Source: Bordetella genomosp. 8
Lineage (GTDB): Bacteria > Pseudomonadota > Gammaproteobacteria > Burkholderiales > Burkholderiaceae_B
Assembly (NCBI RefSeq): GCF_002119685.1
Contig: NZ_CP021108.1
Location: 1,364,001 to 1,428,000 of the forward strand
Direction of reading: 5' to 3'
DNA: 64,000 bases
Shown here: in pieces, positions 52,504 through 61,477 of the stretch
Layout: the number at the start of each line of letters is the position of its first letter
Position numbering within the stretch: the first letter of the stretch is position 1
Notes under the pieces: model-generated
The model's input: the letters and a program-made list of their open reading frames with translations, nothing else
The model's database searches: none
Told to the model about the DNA's origin: nothing
Translations under genes and position numbers: made by a program

Positions 52504-54996
52504 ATGACCTATCTCGTATTGGCCCGCAAGTGGCGGCCACGTTCGTTCGATACCCTGGTCGGACAGGATCATGTGGTGCGCGCCCTGACGCATGCGCTGG
52601 ACACCCAGCGGCTGCACCATGCCTGGCTGTTCACCGGCACGCGCGGCGTCGGCAAGACCACGCTGTCGCGCATACTCGCCAAATCCCTGAATTGCGAAAC
52701 GGGCGTGACGTCCAAGCCGTGTGGCGTGTGCCAGGCTTGTACCGAGATCGACGCGGGGCGTTTCGTCGACTACCTGGAGCTCGACGCGGCGTCCAATCGC
52801 GGTGTCGACGAGATGACGCAGCTGCTGGAGCAGGCCGTGTACGCGCCGGGAGCAGGGCGCTTCAAGGTCTACATGATCGACGAAGTGCACATGCTCACGG
52901 GCCACGCCTTCAATGCGATGTTGAAGACGCTGGAAGAGCCGCCGCCGCACGTCAAGTTCATCCTGGCGACGACCGATCCGCAGAAGATTCCCGTCACGGT
53001 GCTGTCGCGCTGCCTGCAGTTCAACCTGAAGCAGATGCCGCCGGATGCCATCGTGGGGCATCTGCGCCAGGTGCTGGGGGACGAGCAGCTTGCCTTCGAG
53101 GTGCCGGCGCTGCGGCTGATCGCGCAGGCGGCTTCGGGCTCCATGCGGGATGCCCTGTCGCTGACCGATCAGGCGATCGCCTACAGCGCCGGCAATCTGA
53201 CCGAAGAAGCCGTGCGCGGCATGCTGGGGACCATCGATCAGCGGCATCTGGTGCGCCTGCTGGATGCGCTCGGCGCCGGCGATGCGCGGGCGGTGCTGGC
53301 GGTGGCCGATGAGCTTGCCACCCGTGGCCTGTCGTATGGCGGGGCGCTGGCGGACCTGGCCGGGCTGTTGTCGCGCGTGGCCATCGAGCAGCGCGTGGCG
53401 GGCGCGATTTCCTCAGATGATCCGCTGGCGGCCGATATCGCGCGCCTGGCGCACAGTCTGCATCCGGATGCGCTTCAGCTGTTTTATTCGGTCGCGGTAC
53501 ATAGCCGTGGCGAATTGGCGCTGGCGCCGGACGAGTATGCGGGTTTCGTGATGGCTTGCCTGCGCATGCTGTCGCTCAGCGGCGATGCCGGGCCGCACAT
53601 GCTGCCGGCCACGCCGCCGGCAACGAATGCGAACGCGCCGGCCGCCATGGCCGCGGGTGCCGCGCCCGCGGCAACGCAGGCAGCCGCGCCCGCGGCGATG
53701 GCGCCCGCCGTCGCGGCGCCAGCAGCATCGGTGCCGTCCTCCGTCGCGGCGCCAGCGGCATCGGCGCCGCCTTCCGTCGCCGCGCCCGCGGCAGCTGTGC
53801 CGTCTTCCATCGCCGCGCCCGCGGCAGCGGTATCGCCGTCCGTTCCCGCGCCGGCGGCGCAGGTGCCTTCTGCTGCAGCCGCCCCGGCGGCGGTGGCCGC
53901 GCCATCCGTGGCGCCCACGCCGTCCGCGAACGCCGAAACGCCCCCGCCTGAGGCAGGCGCCGGCTCGGCCGCCGTATCGACCCCATCTTCCGATTCCGCC
54001 GCGCCGCCGGCCGTGGGCGCGCCGCGTTCCAGCACGGCCACCCTGGCCGCGACGCCGCCGGCTTCCGCGGTCGCGCCGCGCCGCGCGCCTGGCGCGGGTG
54101 TCGCGCCGTGGGAGGACGCTCCCGCCGGGATCGCGCCAGCCGTGCCTGAACCGGCTGCGCCTAAGCCGGCCGCGCCAGAGCCGGCCACGCCTGAGCCGGC
54201 CGCCCCCGTCACCACGGACGCCGCCGCTGGCGGCCGCGCCGCGCCTACGCCGGCCACGCCTACGCCGGCCACGCCGACCTCAGACGCGCCTGCCGTCACG
54301 GACGCTGCCGCTGCACACCGCGCCACGCCGACCCCGGCCGCGCCGGCGACCGCGGCGCAGCAAGCGCCCGACGACGGTCCGCCGGCCTGGGTCGACGAGG
54401 CCATTCCCGACGACGCCGAAGGCGGCTACGAATCCTTCTCCGGCTCGGCGGGCGAAGGCTTCATCGCCAGCCCGGATGACGACGATTTCGAAACCATGGC
54501 CATGGGGCCAGGAACGGCCGCGCCGGCGCCCCTCGCCCCGGCGCGACGTGCGCCGGCGGCGAGGGCCGCGTCGCGCCGCGCCCCTCGCGTGGCCGATATG
54601 TCCGAATCCAATTGGCCTGAGCTGGCCGCCCGCCTGCCCGTCACCGGCCTGGCCGCCGAACTGGCGCGGCAAAGCGAATGGCAGGGCGTGCAGGGCGACA
54701 CCGTCATCCTGCGCGTGGCCGTCCGCACGCTCGCCGACAGCGCCAGCCGCGTTCGCCTGCAAACGGTATTGTGCGAACACTTCGGCCAGAGCCTGCGCCT
54801 GGATGTCCTGGTCGGCGCCACGGGCGACGCCACGGCGCACGCGGTGGCCCAGCAGGAACGGGCCGAGCGGCAGAAGGCGGCGGAGGCCGCCGTCGACGCC
54901 GATCCTTTCGTGCAAGCCCTGTTATCCGATTTCGGCGGCCAGGTGGTGCCCGGCTCCATCCGCCACGTCGATCCACCGGCCGCGGCCGCCCGCTGA
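52504..54996 (+). CDS. dnaX: DNA polymerase III subunits gamma and tau
   Basis: DnaX is the clamp-loader ATPase and, as tau, tethers polymerase cores and the DnaB helicase. The 830-residue protein begins MTYLVLARKWRPRSFDTLVG. It has the P-loop GTRGVGKTTLSR, a zinc module (CETGVTSKPCGVCQAC), Walker B YMIDEVHMLTGHAFNAMLKT with sensor SRCLQFNLKQM, and the collar domain to about residue 360. An unusually long Ala/Pro-rich linker spans about residues 365-690, including five 11-residue tandem units (404-458), before the C-terminal tau domain. No A-rich slippery heptamer for the E. coli-type frameshift was seen. Confidence 0.96.
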   Translation: MTYLVLARKWRPRSFDTLVGQDHVVRALTHALDTQRLHHAWLFTGTRGVGKTTLSRILAKSLNCETGVTSKPCGVCQACTEIDAGRFVDYLELDAASNRGVDEMTQLLEQAVYAPGAGRFKVYMIDEVHMLTGHAFNAMLKTLEEPPPHVKFILATTDPQKIPVTVLSRCLQFNLKQMPPDAIVGHLRQVLGDEQLAFEVPALRLIAQAASGSMRDALSLTDQAIAYSAGNLTEEAVRGMLGTIDQRHLVRLLDALGAGDARAVLAVADELATRGLSYGGALADLAGLLSRVAIEQRVAGAISSDDPLAADIARLAHSLHPDALQLFYSVAVHSRGELALAPDEYAGFVMACLRMLSLSGDAGPHMLPATPPATNANAPAAMAAGAAPAATQAAAPAAMAPAVAAPAASVPSSVAAPAASAPPSVAAPAAAVPSSIAAPAAAVSPSVPAPAAQVPSAAAAPAAVAAPSVAPTPSANAETPPPEAGAGSAAVSTPSSDSAAPPAVGAPRSSTATLAATPPASAVAPRRAPGAGVAPWEDAPAGIAPAVPEPAAPKPAAPEPATPEPAAPVTTDAAAGGRAAPTPATPTPATPTSDAPAVTDAAAAHRATPTPAAPATAAQQAPDDGPPAWVDEAIPDDAEGGYESFSGSAGEGFIASPDDDDFETMAMGPGTAAPAPLAPARRAPAARAASRRAPRVADMSESNWPELAARLPVTGLAAELARQSEWQGVQGDTVILRVAVRTLADSASRVRLQTVLCEHFGQSLRLDVLVGATGDATAHAVAQQERAERQKAAEAAVDADPFVQALLSDFGGQVVPGSIRHVDPPAAAAR
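53713..53877 (+). repeat. Five 33-bp imperfect tandem repeats inside dnaX
   Basis: Units at 53713, 53746, 53779, 53812 and 53845, each 33 bp, encode [44 protein letters not shown] and PAPAAQVPSAA. They lie in the disordered linker of tau, so copy-number change would keep the frame and alter linker length. Confidence 0.8.
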
Positions 54997-55047
54997 GCAT
55001 GGCGGCCTTACTCTATTCGTTTATCCGCTGAAAAGGATGCTTCCATC

Positions 55048-55374
55048 ATGATGAAAGGACAATTGGCAGGCTTGATGCGTCAAGCCCAGCAGATGCAGGA
55101 AAACATGAAGAAGGCGCAGGAAGCGCTGGCCGACATCCTGGTCGAAGGGACGTCGGGCGGAGGCCTGGTCAAGGTCACCATGTCCTGCCGCAACGACGTC
55201 AAGCGTGTCGCCATCGACCCGTCGCTGACCGGCGACGACAAGGACATGCTGGAAGACCTGGTGGCGGCCGCCTTCAACGACGCCCTGCGCAAGGCCGAGG
55301 CCACCGCGCAGGAGAAAATGTCCGGCGTCACGGCCGGCATGCCGCTGCCCCCGGGAATGAAGTTCCCCTTCTGA
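55048..55374 (+). CDS. ybaB: YbaB/EbfC-family nucleoid-associated protein
   Basis: A 108-residue dimeric DNA-binding protein, commonly encoded between dnaX and recR. It starts [20 protein letters not shown]. It has the helical arm [20 protein letters not shown], then the beta sheet [20 protein letters not shown], and a helix [20 protein letters not shown] before a Gly/Pro-rich tail ([12 protein letters not shown]). Length and order match the family. Its role as a nucleoid or recombination-associated factor is known in relatives, not shown here. It lies 51 bp after dnaX. Confidence 0.95.
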   Translation: MMKGQLAGLMRQAQQMQENMKKAQEALADILVEGTSGGGLVKVTMSCRNDVKRVAIDPSLTGDDKDMLEDLVAAAFNDALRKAEATAQEKMSGVTAGMPLPPGMKFPF

Positions 55375-55443
55375 ACCCGGCCGGCGCGCCCGCGCGCCGC
55401 GATGCGGCCTTGAGCGGCCGTCGCGGCATGCGGAGTCGCGTTC

Positions 55444-56073
55444 ATGCCGGCGTTCGTGCGACCCATGGAACCTACGCTTCCCGAACCCGAACCCCTGCGC
55501 GCCCTGATCGAGGCGCTGCGGCGCCTGCCCGGCGTGGGCGTGCGCTCGGCCCGGCGCATGGCGTACCACCTGCTGCAGCACGATCCGCGCGGCGCGGATC
55601 TGCTCGGCCAGGCCCTGGCGTCGGCCGTGCACAACCTGCGGCACTGCGCCCGCTGCAACAGCTTCACCGAAGACGAAATCTGCGCGACCTGCAGTAATCC
55701 CAAGCGGGATCCGTCGCAGTTGTGCGTCGTGGAAACGCCGGCCGACCAGAACATGATCGAGTCCAGCCATGGCTATCGCGGGCTGTACTACGTGCTGATG
55801 GGCCGCGTCGCGCCCCTGGAAGGCATCGGCCCGCGCGAGCTCGACTTCGAACGCCTGCTGGCCCGCGCTGGCGACGGCGTTGTCACGGAAGTCATCCTGG
55901 CGACGAACTTCACGGCGGAAGGCGAGACCACCGCGCATTTCCTGGGCGAAGCGCTGCGCGAACGCGGCTTGTCGGTGACCCGGCTCGCGCGCGGCGTGCC
56001 CGCCGGCAGCGAACTCGAATACGTGGACGCCGGCACCATCGCCTGGGCGCTGATGGAGCGCAAGGCAACGTAA
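55444..56073 (+). CDS. recR: Recombination mediator RecR
   Basis: RecR acts with RecO and RecF to load RecA on gapped DNA. The 209-residue protein has the helix-hairpin-helix [20 protein letters not shown]. The zinc finger is [16 protein letters not shown] (two CxxC pairs), and the Toprim domain has [20 protein letters not shown] and [24 protein letters not shown] site eight bases before ATG 55444 supports this start over ATG 55465. It ends the ffs-dnaX-ybaB-recR block; the gene that follows is unrelated. Confidence 0.96.
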   Translation: MPAFVRPMEPTLPEPEPLRALIEALRRLPGVGVRSARRMAYHLLQHDPRGADLLGQALASAVHNLRHCARCNSFTEDEICATCSNPKRDPSQLCVVETPADQNMIESSHGYRGLYYVLMGRVAPLEGIGPRELDFERLLARAGDGVVTEVILATNFTAEGETTAHFLGEALRERGLSVTRLARGVPAGSELEYVDAGTIAWALMERKAT

Positions 56074-56125
56074 GGGACGGGCCGCCAAGGCCCGGTCCCA
56101 TCGAATGACTACGGAGACCACCGTC

Positions 56126-57361
56126 ATGTCCGCCTTGACCGGACTGAAAGTCCTTGAACTCGGCACGCTGATCGCCGGCCCCTTCGCGGCCCGCATGTTC
56201 GGCGAATTCGGCGCCGATGTCATCAAGATCGAAACGCCCGATGGCCCGGACGGCAAGGGCGGGGGCGACCCGATCCGCACCTGGCGCCACCTGCACGAAG
56301 GCAATTCCCTGTGGTGGACCGTGCAGGCCCGCAACAAGCGTTCGGTCGCGCTCAACATGAAGGACCCGGCGGCGCGCGAAGTCGCCTTGAAGCTGGCGCT
56401 GGATGCCGACGTCATCGTCGAAAACTACCGCCCGGGCGTCCTGGAGAAATGGGGCCTGGGGTACGAGCAACTGCGCGCCCTGAATCCGGCCACCATCATG
56501 GTGCGCCTGTCCGGCTACGGCCAGACCGGCCCGCTGCGCGACCGGCCCGGCTTCGGCGCGATAGGCGAATCCATGGGCGGGCTGCGTTATGTGTCCGGCC
56601 ATCCGGACCGTCCGCCCGTTCGGGTCGGCATATCGATAGGCGACTCCATCGCCGCGCTGCATGGCGTCATCGGCGCCATGATGGCGCTGCGCCACCGCGA
56701 CGCGACCGGCGGGCGCTGGAACGGCACGTCGGGCGGGCAGGGGCAAATGGTGGACGTGGCCCTGTACGAGGCCGTCTTCAACATGATGGAAAGCCTGGTG
56801 CCGGAATACGACGTTGCCGGCGTGGTGCGCGAGCGCACCGGCGGCGCGCTGCCGGGCATCGTGCCATCCAACACCTACACCACGCGCGACGGCCAGAACA
56901 TCGTCATCGCCGGCAATGGCGACGCCATATTCCACCGCCTGATGCTGGCCATCGGCCGCGACGACCTGGCCCACGATCCGGCGCTGGCGCGCAACGATGG
57001 CCGCGCCCGGCGCGTGGACGACATCGACGGCGCCATCCAGGCCTGGTGCGATACGCACAGCATCGATGAAGCGCTGGACACCCTGCAGCGCGCCGACGTG
57101 CCGGTGGGCAAGATCTACAGCGTCGCCGACATGTTCAGCGATCCGCAGTTTCTCGCGCGCGGCATGATCGAGCAGCATCGCTTCGCCGACGGCAGTCCGG
57201 TCAAGCTGCCGGCGGTCACGCCCAAGTTGTCGGAAACCCCCGGCGGCACGCGCTGGGTGGGTCCGCGCTTAGGGGAACATACCGAGGAAGTGCTGAAATC
57301 CCTGGGGTATGATGCTGCGGCTATCGCCGCCCTGGCTGCTTCGGGCGCCATCGGCACATAG
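56126..57361 (+). CDS. CaiB/BaiF-type (class III) CoA-transferase
   Basis: Class III CoA-transferases move CoA between carboxylic acids. The 411-residue protein starts MSALTGLKVLELGTLIAGPF. It contains FGADVIKIETPDGPDGKGGG, NKRSVALNMKDPAAREVALK, VIVENYRPGVLEKWGLGYEQ, IMVRLSGYGQTGPLRDRPGF and ADVPVGKIYSVADMFSDPQF, all family blocks. ATG 56126 is preferred over 56105 because a GGAG site precedes it by nine bases and the family N-terminus starts there. It is followed after 24 bp by an ABC importer, suggesting that an imported carboxylate is activated with CoA; the substrate is unknown. Confidence 0.92.
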   Translation: MSALTGLKVLELGTLIAGPFAARMFGEFGADVIKIETPDGPDGKGGGDPIRTWRHLHEGNSLWWTVQARNKRSVALNMKDPAAREVALKLALDADVIVENYRPGVLEKWGLGYEQLRALNPATIMVRLSGYGQTGPLRDRPGFGAIGESMGGLRYVSGHPDRPPVRVGISIGDSIAALHGVIGAMMALRHRDATGGRWNGTSGGQGQMVDVALYEAVFNMMESLVPEYDVAGVVRERTGGALPGIVPSNTYTTRDGQNIVIAGNGDAIFHRLMLAIGRDDLAHDPALARNDGRARRVDDIDGAIQAWCDTHSIDEALDTLQRADVPVGKIYSVADMFSDPQFLARGMIEQHRFADGSPVKLPAVTPKLSETPGGTRWVGPRLGEHTEEVLKSLGYDAAAIAALAASGAIGT

Positions 57362-57385
57362 GATTCACCACCTGGAGACAACAAA

Positions 57386-58432
57386 ATGTCCGTGACTCGA
57401 CGTGATTGGCTCAAGCTTGCCGGCGCGGCAGGCGCCCTGGGCCTGGCCCCCGCCATCGTGCGGGCGCAGAAGCTGGAAAAGAAGGAAGTCGCGATTGCCG
57501 TGGGCGGCAAGCCGCTGACCTACTACCTGCCCCTGACCATCGCCGAAGTCCGCGGCTACTTCAAGGATGAAGGCCTGGACGTCACCATCGCCGACTTCGC
57601 CGGCGGCGCCAAGGCCTTGCAGGCCGTGGTGGGCGGCAGCGCGGACGTCGTCTCCGGTGCGTTCGAACACGCGCTGAACCTGCAATCCAAGGGCCAGTTC
57701 TATCGCGATTTCGTGCTGCAGGGCCGCGCGCCCATGATCGGCTTCGGCGTGTCGACCAAGAACATGCCCAACTACAAGTCGCCGGCCGACCTGAAAGGCA
57801 AGAAGATCGGCGTGACGGCCCCGGGTTCGTCCACCAACATGGTGGTGAACTTCTTCCTGGCCAAGCACGGCCTGAAGGCCTCCGACGTCTCCATCATCGG
57901 CGTGGGCGCCGGCGCCGGCGCCATCACCGCCCTGAAGACCGGGCAGATCGACGCGATCTCCAACACCGATCCCGTGGTGACGGCGCTGGAAAAATCCGGC
58001 GACCTGAAAATCATCGTCGATACCCGCACGCTGAAGGACACCCGGGAAATCTTCGGCGGCAACATGCCGGCCGGCTGCCTGTATTGCTCGCAGAGCTACA
58101 TCGACGCCAATCCCAACACCGTGCAGGCCCTGGCCAACGCCATCGTGCGCGCCGACAAATGGATCCAGGCGCAGCGCAACAACCTGGACGCCATCGTCAA
58201 CGCGGTGCCCAAGAGCTATCTGCTGGGCGAGCCGGAGGTCTACAAGGCTTCGCTGCAGGCCAGCATGGATGGCTTTTCGCCGGACGGCATGATTCCCGAG
58301 GACGGCGCGGCCACGGCCGTCAACGCGCTCGCCGCCTTCGTGCCCGACTTCGATCCGAAGAAGGTCGATCCGTCCAAGATGTGGACCAACGAGTTCGCCA
58401 AGCGCGCCAACCAGAAGTATCCGAATGGCTGA
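57386..58432 (+). CDS. ABC transporter substrate-binding protein (NMT1/SsuA-like)
   Basis: A 348-residue periplasmic binding protein with a Tat-type signal (SVTRRDWLKLAGAAGALGLA, cleavage near VRAQK). The mature part begins KEVAIAVGGKPLTYYLPLTI, then DEGLDVTIADFAGGAKALQA and SSTNMVVNFFLAKHGLKASD, like nitrate/taurine/sulfonate and thiamine-precursor binders. VGAGAGAITALKTGQIDAIS is the second-lobe signature. Its end overlaps the ATPase start by 8 bp. The ligand is not predictable; the CoA-transferase upstream suggests a carboxylic acid. Confidence 0.9.
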   Translation: MSVTRRDWLKLAGAAGALGLAPAIVRAQKLEKKEVAIAVGGKPLTYYLPLTIAEVRGYFKDEGLDVTIADFAGGAKALQAVVGGSADVVSGAFEHALNLQSKGQFYRDFVLQGRAPMIGFGVSTKNMPNYKSPADLKGKKIGVTAPGSSTNMVVNFFLAKHGLKASDVSIIGVGAGAGAITALKTGQIDAISNTDPVVTALEKSGDLKIIVDTRTLKDTREIFGGNMPAGCLYCSQSYIDANPNTVQALANAIVRADKWIQAQRNNLDAIVNAVPKSYLLGEPEVYKASLQASMDGFSPDGMIPEDGAATAVNALAAFVPDFDPKKVDPSKMWTNEFAKRANQKYPNG

Positions 58433-59231
58433 CGCAGCACTTGCGCTGGACAATATCACCTGCACCTTCGTTTCCCGGGAAGGTGATACGCGCTATACCG
58501 CCGTCCGGGAAGCGACCCTGTCCATCGCGCCCGGCGAGTTCGTGTCGGTGGTGGGGCCGACCGGCTGCGGCAAGTCCACGCTGCTGAATGTCGGGGCCGG
58601 CCTGCTGGCCCCGTCGTCCGGCCAGGTGCGTGTGTTCGGCCAGCCGCTGTCCGGCATCAACAGCCGGGCCGGTTATATGTTCCAAGGCGAGGCGCTGATG
58701 CCTTGGCGCAATGCGCTGGACAACGTCACCGCCGGGCTGCAGTTCGCCCGCCTGTCGCCCCAGGAGTCCGCCGAGCGCGGCCGCGAATGGATGCGCCGCG
58801 TGGGGCTGGGCGGGTCCGAACACCGCTATCCGCACCAGATGTCCGGCGGCATGCGCAAGCGCGTGATGCTGGCGCAGACGCTGATCCGCGATCCCGACAT
58901 CATCCTGATGGACGAACCGTTTTCCGCGCTGGATATCCAGACGCGCCAACTGATGGAAAACGAGGTCCTGGAGCTGTGGATGGCCAAGCGCAAGGCCGTG
59001 CTGTTCATCACGCACGACCTGGACGAAGCCATCGCCATGAGCGACCGCGTCGTGGTGCTGTCGGCCGGCCCGGCCACGCATCCCATCGGCGAGTTCGCCA
59101 TCGACCTGCCGCGCCCGCGCGACGTGGCGGAAGTCCGCACGCACCCGCGCTTCATCGAGCTGCACGCCGCCATCTGGGACGTGCTGCGCGAGGAAGTGCT
59201 CAAGGGCTATGCCCAGCAGAAACTGGCCTGA
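58425..59231 (+). CDS. ABC transporter ATP-binding protein
   Basis: A 268-residue ATPase of the nitrate/taurine/sulfonate importer class. Motifs in order are Walker A GPTGCGKSTLL, the Q-loop in YMFQGEALMPWRNALDN, the signature MSGGMRKRVMLAQTLI (SGGM rather than SGGQ), Walker B IILMDEPFSALD, and the switch His in FITHDLDEAIAMSDR. Its start overlaps the binding-protein gene by 8 bp, and the permease follows after 39 bp. The Met in the signature is unusual but seen in some of these families. Confidence 0.95.
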   Translation: MADAALALDNITCTFVSREGDTRYTAVREATLSIAPGEFVSVVGPTGCGKSTLLNVGAGLLAPSSGQVRVFGQPLSGINSRAGYMFQGEALMPWRNALDNVTAGLQFARLSPQESAERGREWMRRVGLGGSEHRYPHQMSGGMRKRVMLAQTLIRDPDIILMDEPFSALDIQTRQLMENEVLELWMAKRKAVLFITHDLDEAIAMSDRVVVLSAGPATHPIGEFAIDLPRPRDVAEVRTHPRFIELHAAIWDVLREEVLKGYAQQKLA

Positions 59232-59270
59232 CGGCCATAACGGAAGGCGCCTCGGCTGCCCCTGTCCAAC

Positions 59271-60056
59271 ATGATCAAAACCGGTACCAAATCCCTGCGC
59301 CTGTGGCAGGTTTCGCTCCTGGTCATCCTGCTGCTGGCCTGGCATATCGCGTCGCGCAGTCCCAATATCGCCTTCTTCTTCGGCCAGCCGCTGGAAGTCG
59401 CTCAGCGCATCTGGGCCTGGTTCGTCACCGACGGCGATATCTATCGCCATTTGTGGGTGACGCTGGCTGAAACCGTGCTGGCCTTCCTGATCGGCACCGT
59501 GGCGGGACTGGCTTGCGGCCTGTGGCTGGGCCTGTCGCCCAAGGCCAGCGCGATCCTGGACCCCTATATCACCGCCGCCAACTCCATGCCGCGCGTCATC
59601 CTGGCGCCGATTTTCGGCATGTGGTTCGGCCTGGGCATCTGGTCCAAGGTGGCGCTGGCGGTCACGCTGGTGTTCTTTATCGTGTTCTTCAATGTCTACC
59701 AGGGCGTGCGGGAAGTCAGCACCACGCTGCTCGACAATGCCCGCATGCTGGGCGCCGATCGCCGCCAGCTGCTGCGCTACGTGTACCTGCCATCGGCCAC
59801 CAGCTGGGTATTCTCCAGCCTGCATACGTCCGTGGGCCTGGCCTTCGTCGGCGCCGTGGTGGGCGAATACCTGGGGTCGGCCAGCGGCGTCGGCTACCTG
59901 ATCCTGCAGGCCGAAGGCACGCTGGACGTCAATACCGTCTTTGCCGGCATCGTCGTGCTGACCGCGTTCGCGCTGGTGCTCGACGGCATCGTCACCCTGG
60001 TGGAACGGCGCCTGATGAAGTGGCAGCCCCGCGCCGGCGAAACCGAGAAGTTGTAG
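59271..60056 (+). CDS. ABC transporter permease
   Basis: A 261-residue inner-membrane permease with about six membrane segments (first: LWQVSLLVILLLAWHIASRS). The coupling-loop EAA motif region is VREVSTTLLDNARMLGADRR, continuing toward LPSATSWVFSSLHT, characteristic of BPD_transp_1 permeases of the SsuC/TauC type. It completes a three-gene importer with the upstream binding protein and ATPase. A multi-hairpin element begins 11 bp after its stop. Confidence 0.93.
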   Translation: MIKTGTKSLRLWQVSLLVILLLAWHIASRSPNIAFFFGQPLEVAQRIWAWFVTDGDIYRHLWVTLAETVLAFLIGTVAGLACGLWLGLSPKASAILDPYITAANSMPRVILAPIFGMWFGLGIWSKVALAVTLVFFIVFFNVYQGVREVSTTLLDNARMLGADRRQLLRYVYLPSATSWVFSSLHTSVGLAFVGAVVGEYLGSASGVGYLILQAEGTLDVNTVFAGIVVLTAFALVLDGIVTLVERRLMKWQPRAGETEKL

Positions 60057-60066
60057 CCCACCCCCC

Positions 60067-60136
60067 GAAGCGCTGCGCGCTTCCCCCCTCAAGGGGGGCG
60101 ACGCTGGAGGACCGGCGGAGCCGGATCCTCGGCGTC
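60067..60136. repeat. Multi-hairpin intergenic element between the ABC permease and carA
   Basis: Three inverted repeats occur in a row. GAAGCGC/GCGCTTC (60067-60083) has a TGC loop. CCCCCC/GGGGGG (60083-60098) has a TCAA loop. A long imperfect stem (60100-60136) is built from GACGC, GAGGA and CCGGC with their complements around GGA. Elements of this look recur in Burkholderiales intergenic DNA. It probably terminates or stabilises the ABC transcript; no T-run follows. Confidence 0.7.
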
Positions 60137-60236
60137 CCCGCTTTCCGTGGCCCGTCTCATCATGCGGACGGGTACCCTTGTATGGGCCGGAAAGCCTTGA
60201 CTGGCGCGGGTTTCCGGGAGAAAAGGCGGTTCGAGG

Positions 60237-60242
60237 TATAAT
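60237..60242 (+). promoter_or_regulatory. Candidate -10 element of carAB
   Basis: A perfect TATAAT lies 40 bp before the carA start. The only TTGACT (60197-60202) is 34 bp upstream of it, too far for a normal spacer, so the -35 is undefined. No pyrimidine attenuator was recognised. Confidence 0.4.
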
Positions 60243-60282
60243 CCCAAGGTTTGATTACTGAATTCTCAAGCCGGGGTTTATC

Positions 60283-61467
60283 GTGCTGCCGCAATTATTT
60301 CCAGGGGTTTTTTCCGAGGGGTCCGATGGGGTGCATCGGCCTTCTCCCGCTATTCTGGCCCTGGCGGACGGTACCGTATTCCGCGGAATTTCCATAGGCG
60401 CGCCGGGGCACACCGTGGCCGAGGTCGTGTTCAACACGTCCATGACCGGCTACCAGGAAATCCTGACCGACCCCAGCTATGCCGGCCAGATCGTCACGCT
60501 GACCTATCCGCACATCGGCAATACCGGCGTCAACCATGAAGACGTCGAGTCGCGCCAGGTGTTCGCCTCCGGGCTGATCGTGCGCGACTGTCCCGCCCGC
60601 GTGTCGAACTTCCGTTCCACCAGCTCGCTGCCGGACTACCTGAAGGCACAGGGCATCGTCGCCATCGCCGGCATCGATACCCGCAAGCTGACGCGCATCC
60701 TGCGTGAAAAGGGTGCCCAGGGCGGTTGCATCCTGGCCGGCGACGACGTCGACCGCGCCCTGGAACTGGCGCGCGCCTTCCCCGGCATGGCGGGCCAGGA
60801 CCTGGCCAAGACGGTGTCCATCGACAAGCGGGGCGAGTGGTCGGAAGGCACCTGGCAGCTGGGCCAGGGCTTCAGCCACCCCAAGGCCGACAAATTCCAC
60901 GTGGTCGCCTACGACTTCGGCGTCAAGAGCAACATTCTGCGCCTGCTGGCCGACCGTGGCTGCAAGATCACCCTGGTTCCGGCGCAGACGCCGGCCGAAG
61001 AAGCGCTGAAGCTGCAGCCGGACGGCCTGTTCCTGGCCAACGGCCCCGGCGACCCCGAACCCTGCGACTACGCCGTCGACGCCACCCGCGCCTTCCTGGA
61101 TCGCAAGCTGCCGGTGTTCGGCATCTGCCTGGGGCACCAGATCATGGGCCTGGCGGTGGGCGGCAAGACCCGCAAGATGAAGACCGGCCACCACGGCGCC
61201 AATCACCCCGTGCAGGACGTGAACAGCAAGCGCGTGTTCATCACCAGCCAGAACCACGGCTTCGAGGTGGACGCAGCCAGCCTGCCGAAGAACGCCCGCG
61301 TGACCCATATTTCCTTGTTCGACGGCACGTTGCAGGGCTTCGAACTGACCGACCGGCCCGCCTTCTGCTTCCAGGGACACCCCGAAGCCAGCCCCGGGCC
61401 GCACGACATCCTCGTGCTGTTCGACAAGTTCATCAGCCAGATGTCCGGCCAAGCCAAGACTGCCTAA
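60283..61467 (+). CDS. carA: Carbamoyl-phosphate synthase small subunit
   Basis: CarA hydrolyses glutamine and passes ammonia to CarB for carbamoyl phosphate, the precursor of arginine and pyrimidines. The 394-residue product has [20 protein letters not shown] and [20 protein letters not shown]. The class I amidotransferase site has nucleophile Cys282 in VFGICLGHQ and the His/Glu pair in [13 protein letters not shown]. Start is at GTG 60283; the first 22 residues ([15 protein letters not shown]...) are not typical, and GTG 60334 is a possible true start. carB follows after 10 bp. Confidence 0.95.
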   Translation: MLPQLFPGVFSEGSDGVHRPSPAILALADGTVFRGISIGAPGHTVAEVVFNTSMTGYQEILTDPSYAGQIVTLTYPHIGNTGVNHEDVESRQVFASGLIVRDCPARVSNFRSTSSLPDYLKAQGIVAIAGIDTRKLTRILREKGAQGGCILAGDDVDRALELARAFPGMAGQDLAKTVSIDKRGEWSEGTWQLGQGFSHPKADKFHVVAYDFGVKSNILRLLADRGCKITLVPAQTPAEEALKLQPDGLFLANGPGDPEPCDYAVDATRAFLDRKLPVFGICLGHQIMGLAVGGKTRKMKTGHHGANHPVQDVNSKRVFITSQNHGFEVDAASLPKNARVTHISLFDGTLQGFELTDRPAFCFQGHPEASPGPHDILVLFDKFISQMSGQAKTA

Positions 61468-61477
61468 AGATTGCACC

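Noticed and set aside
52504..54996. Programmed frameshift in dnaX producing gamma
   Set aside because: No A-rich slippery heptamer was found; only the long product is supported.
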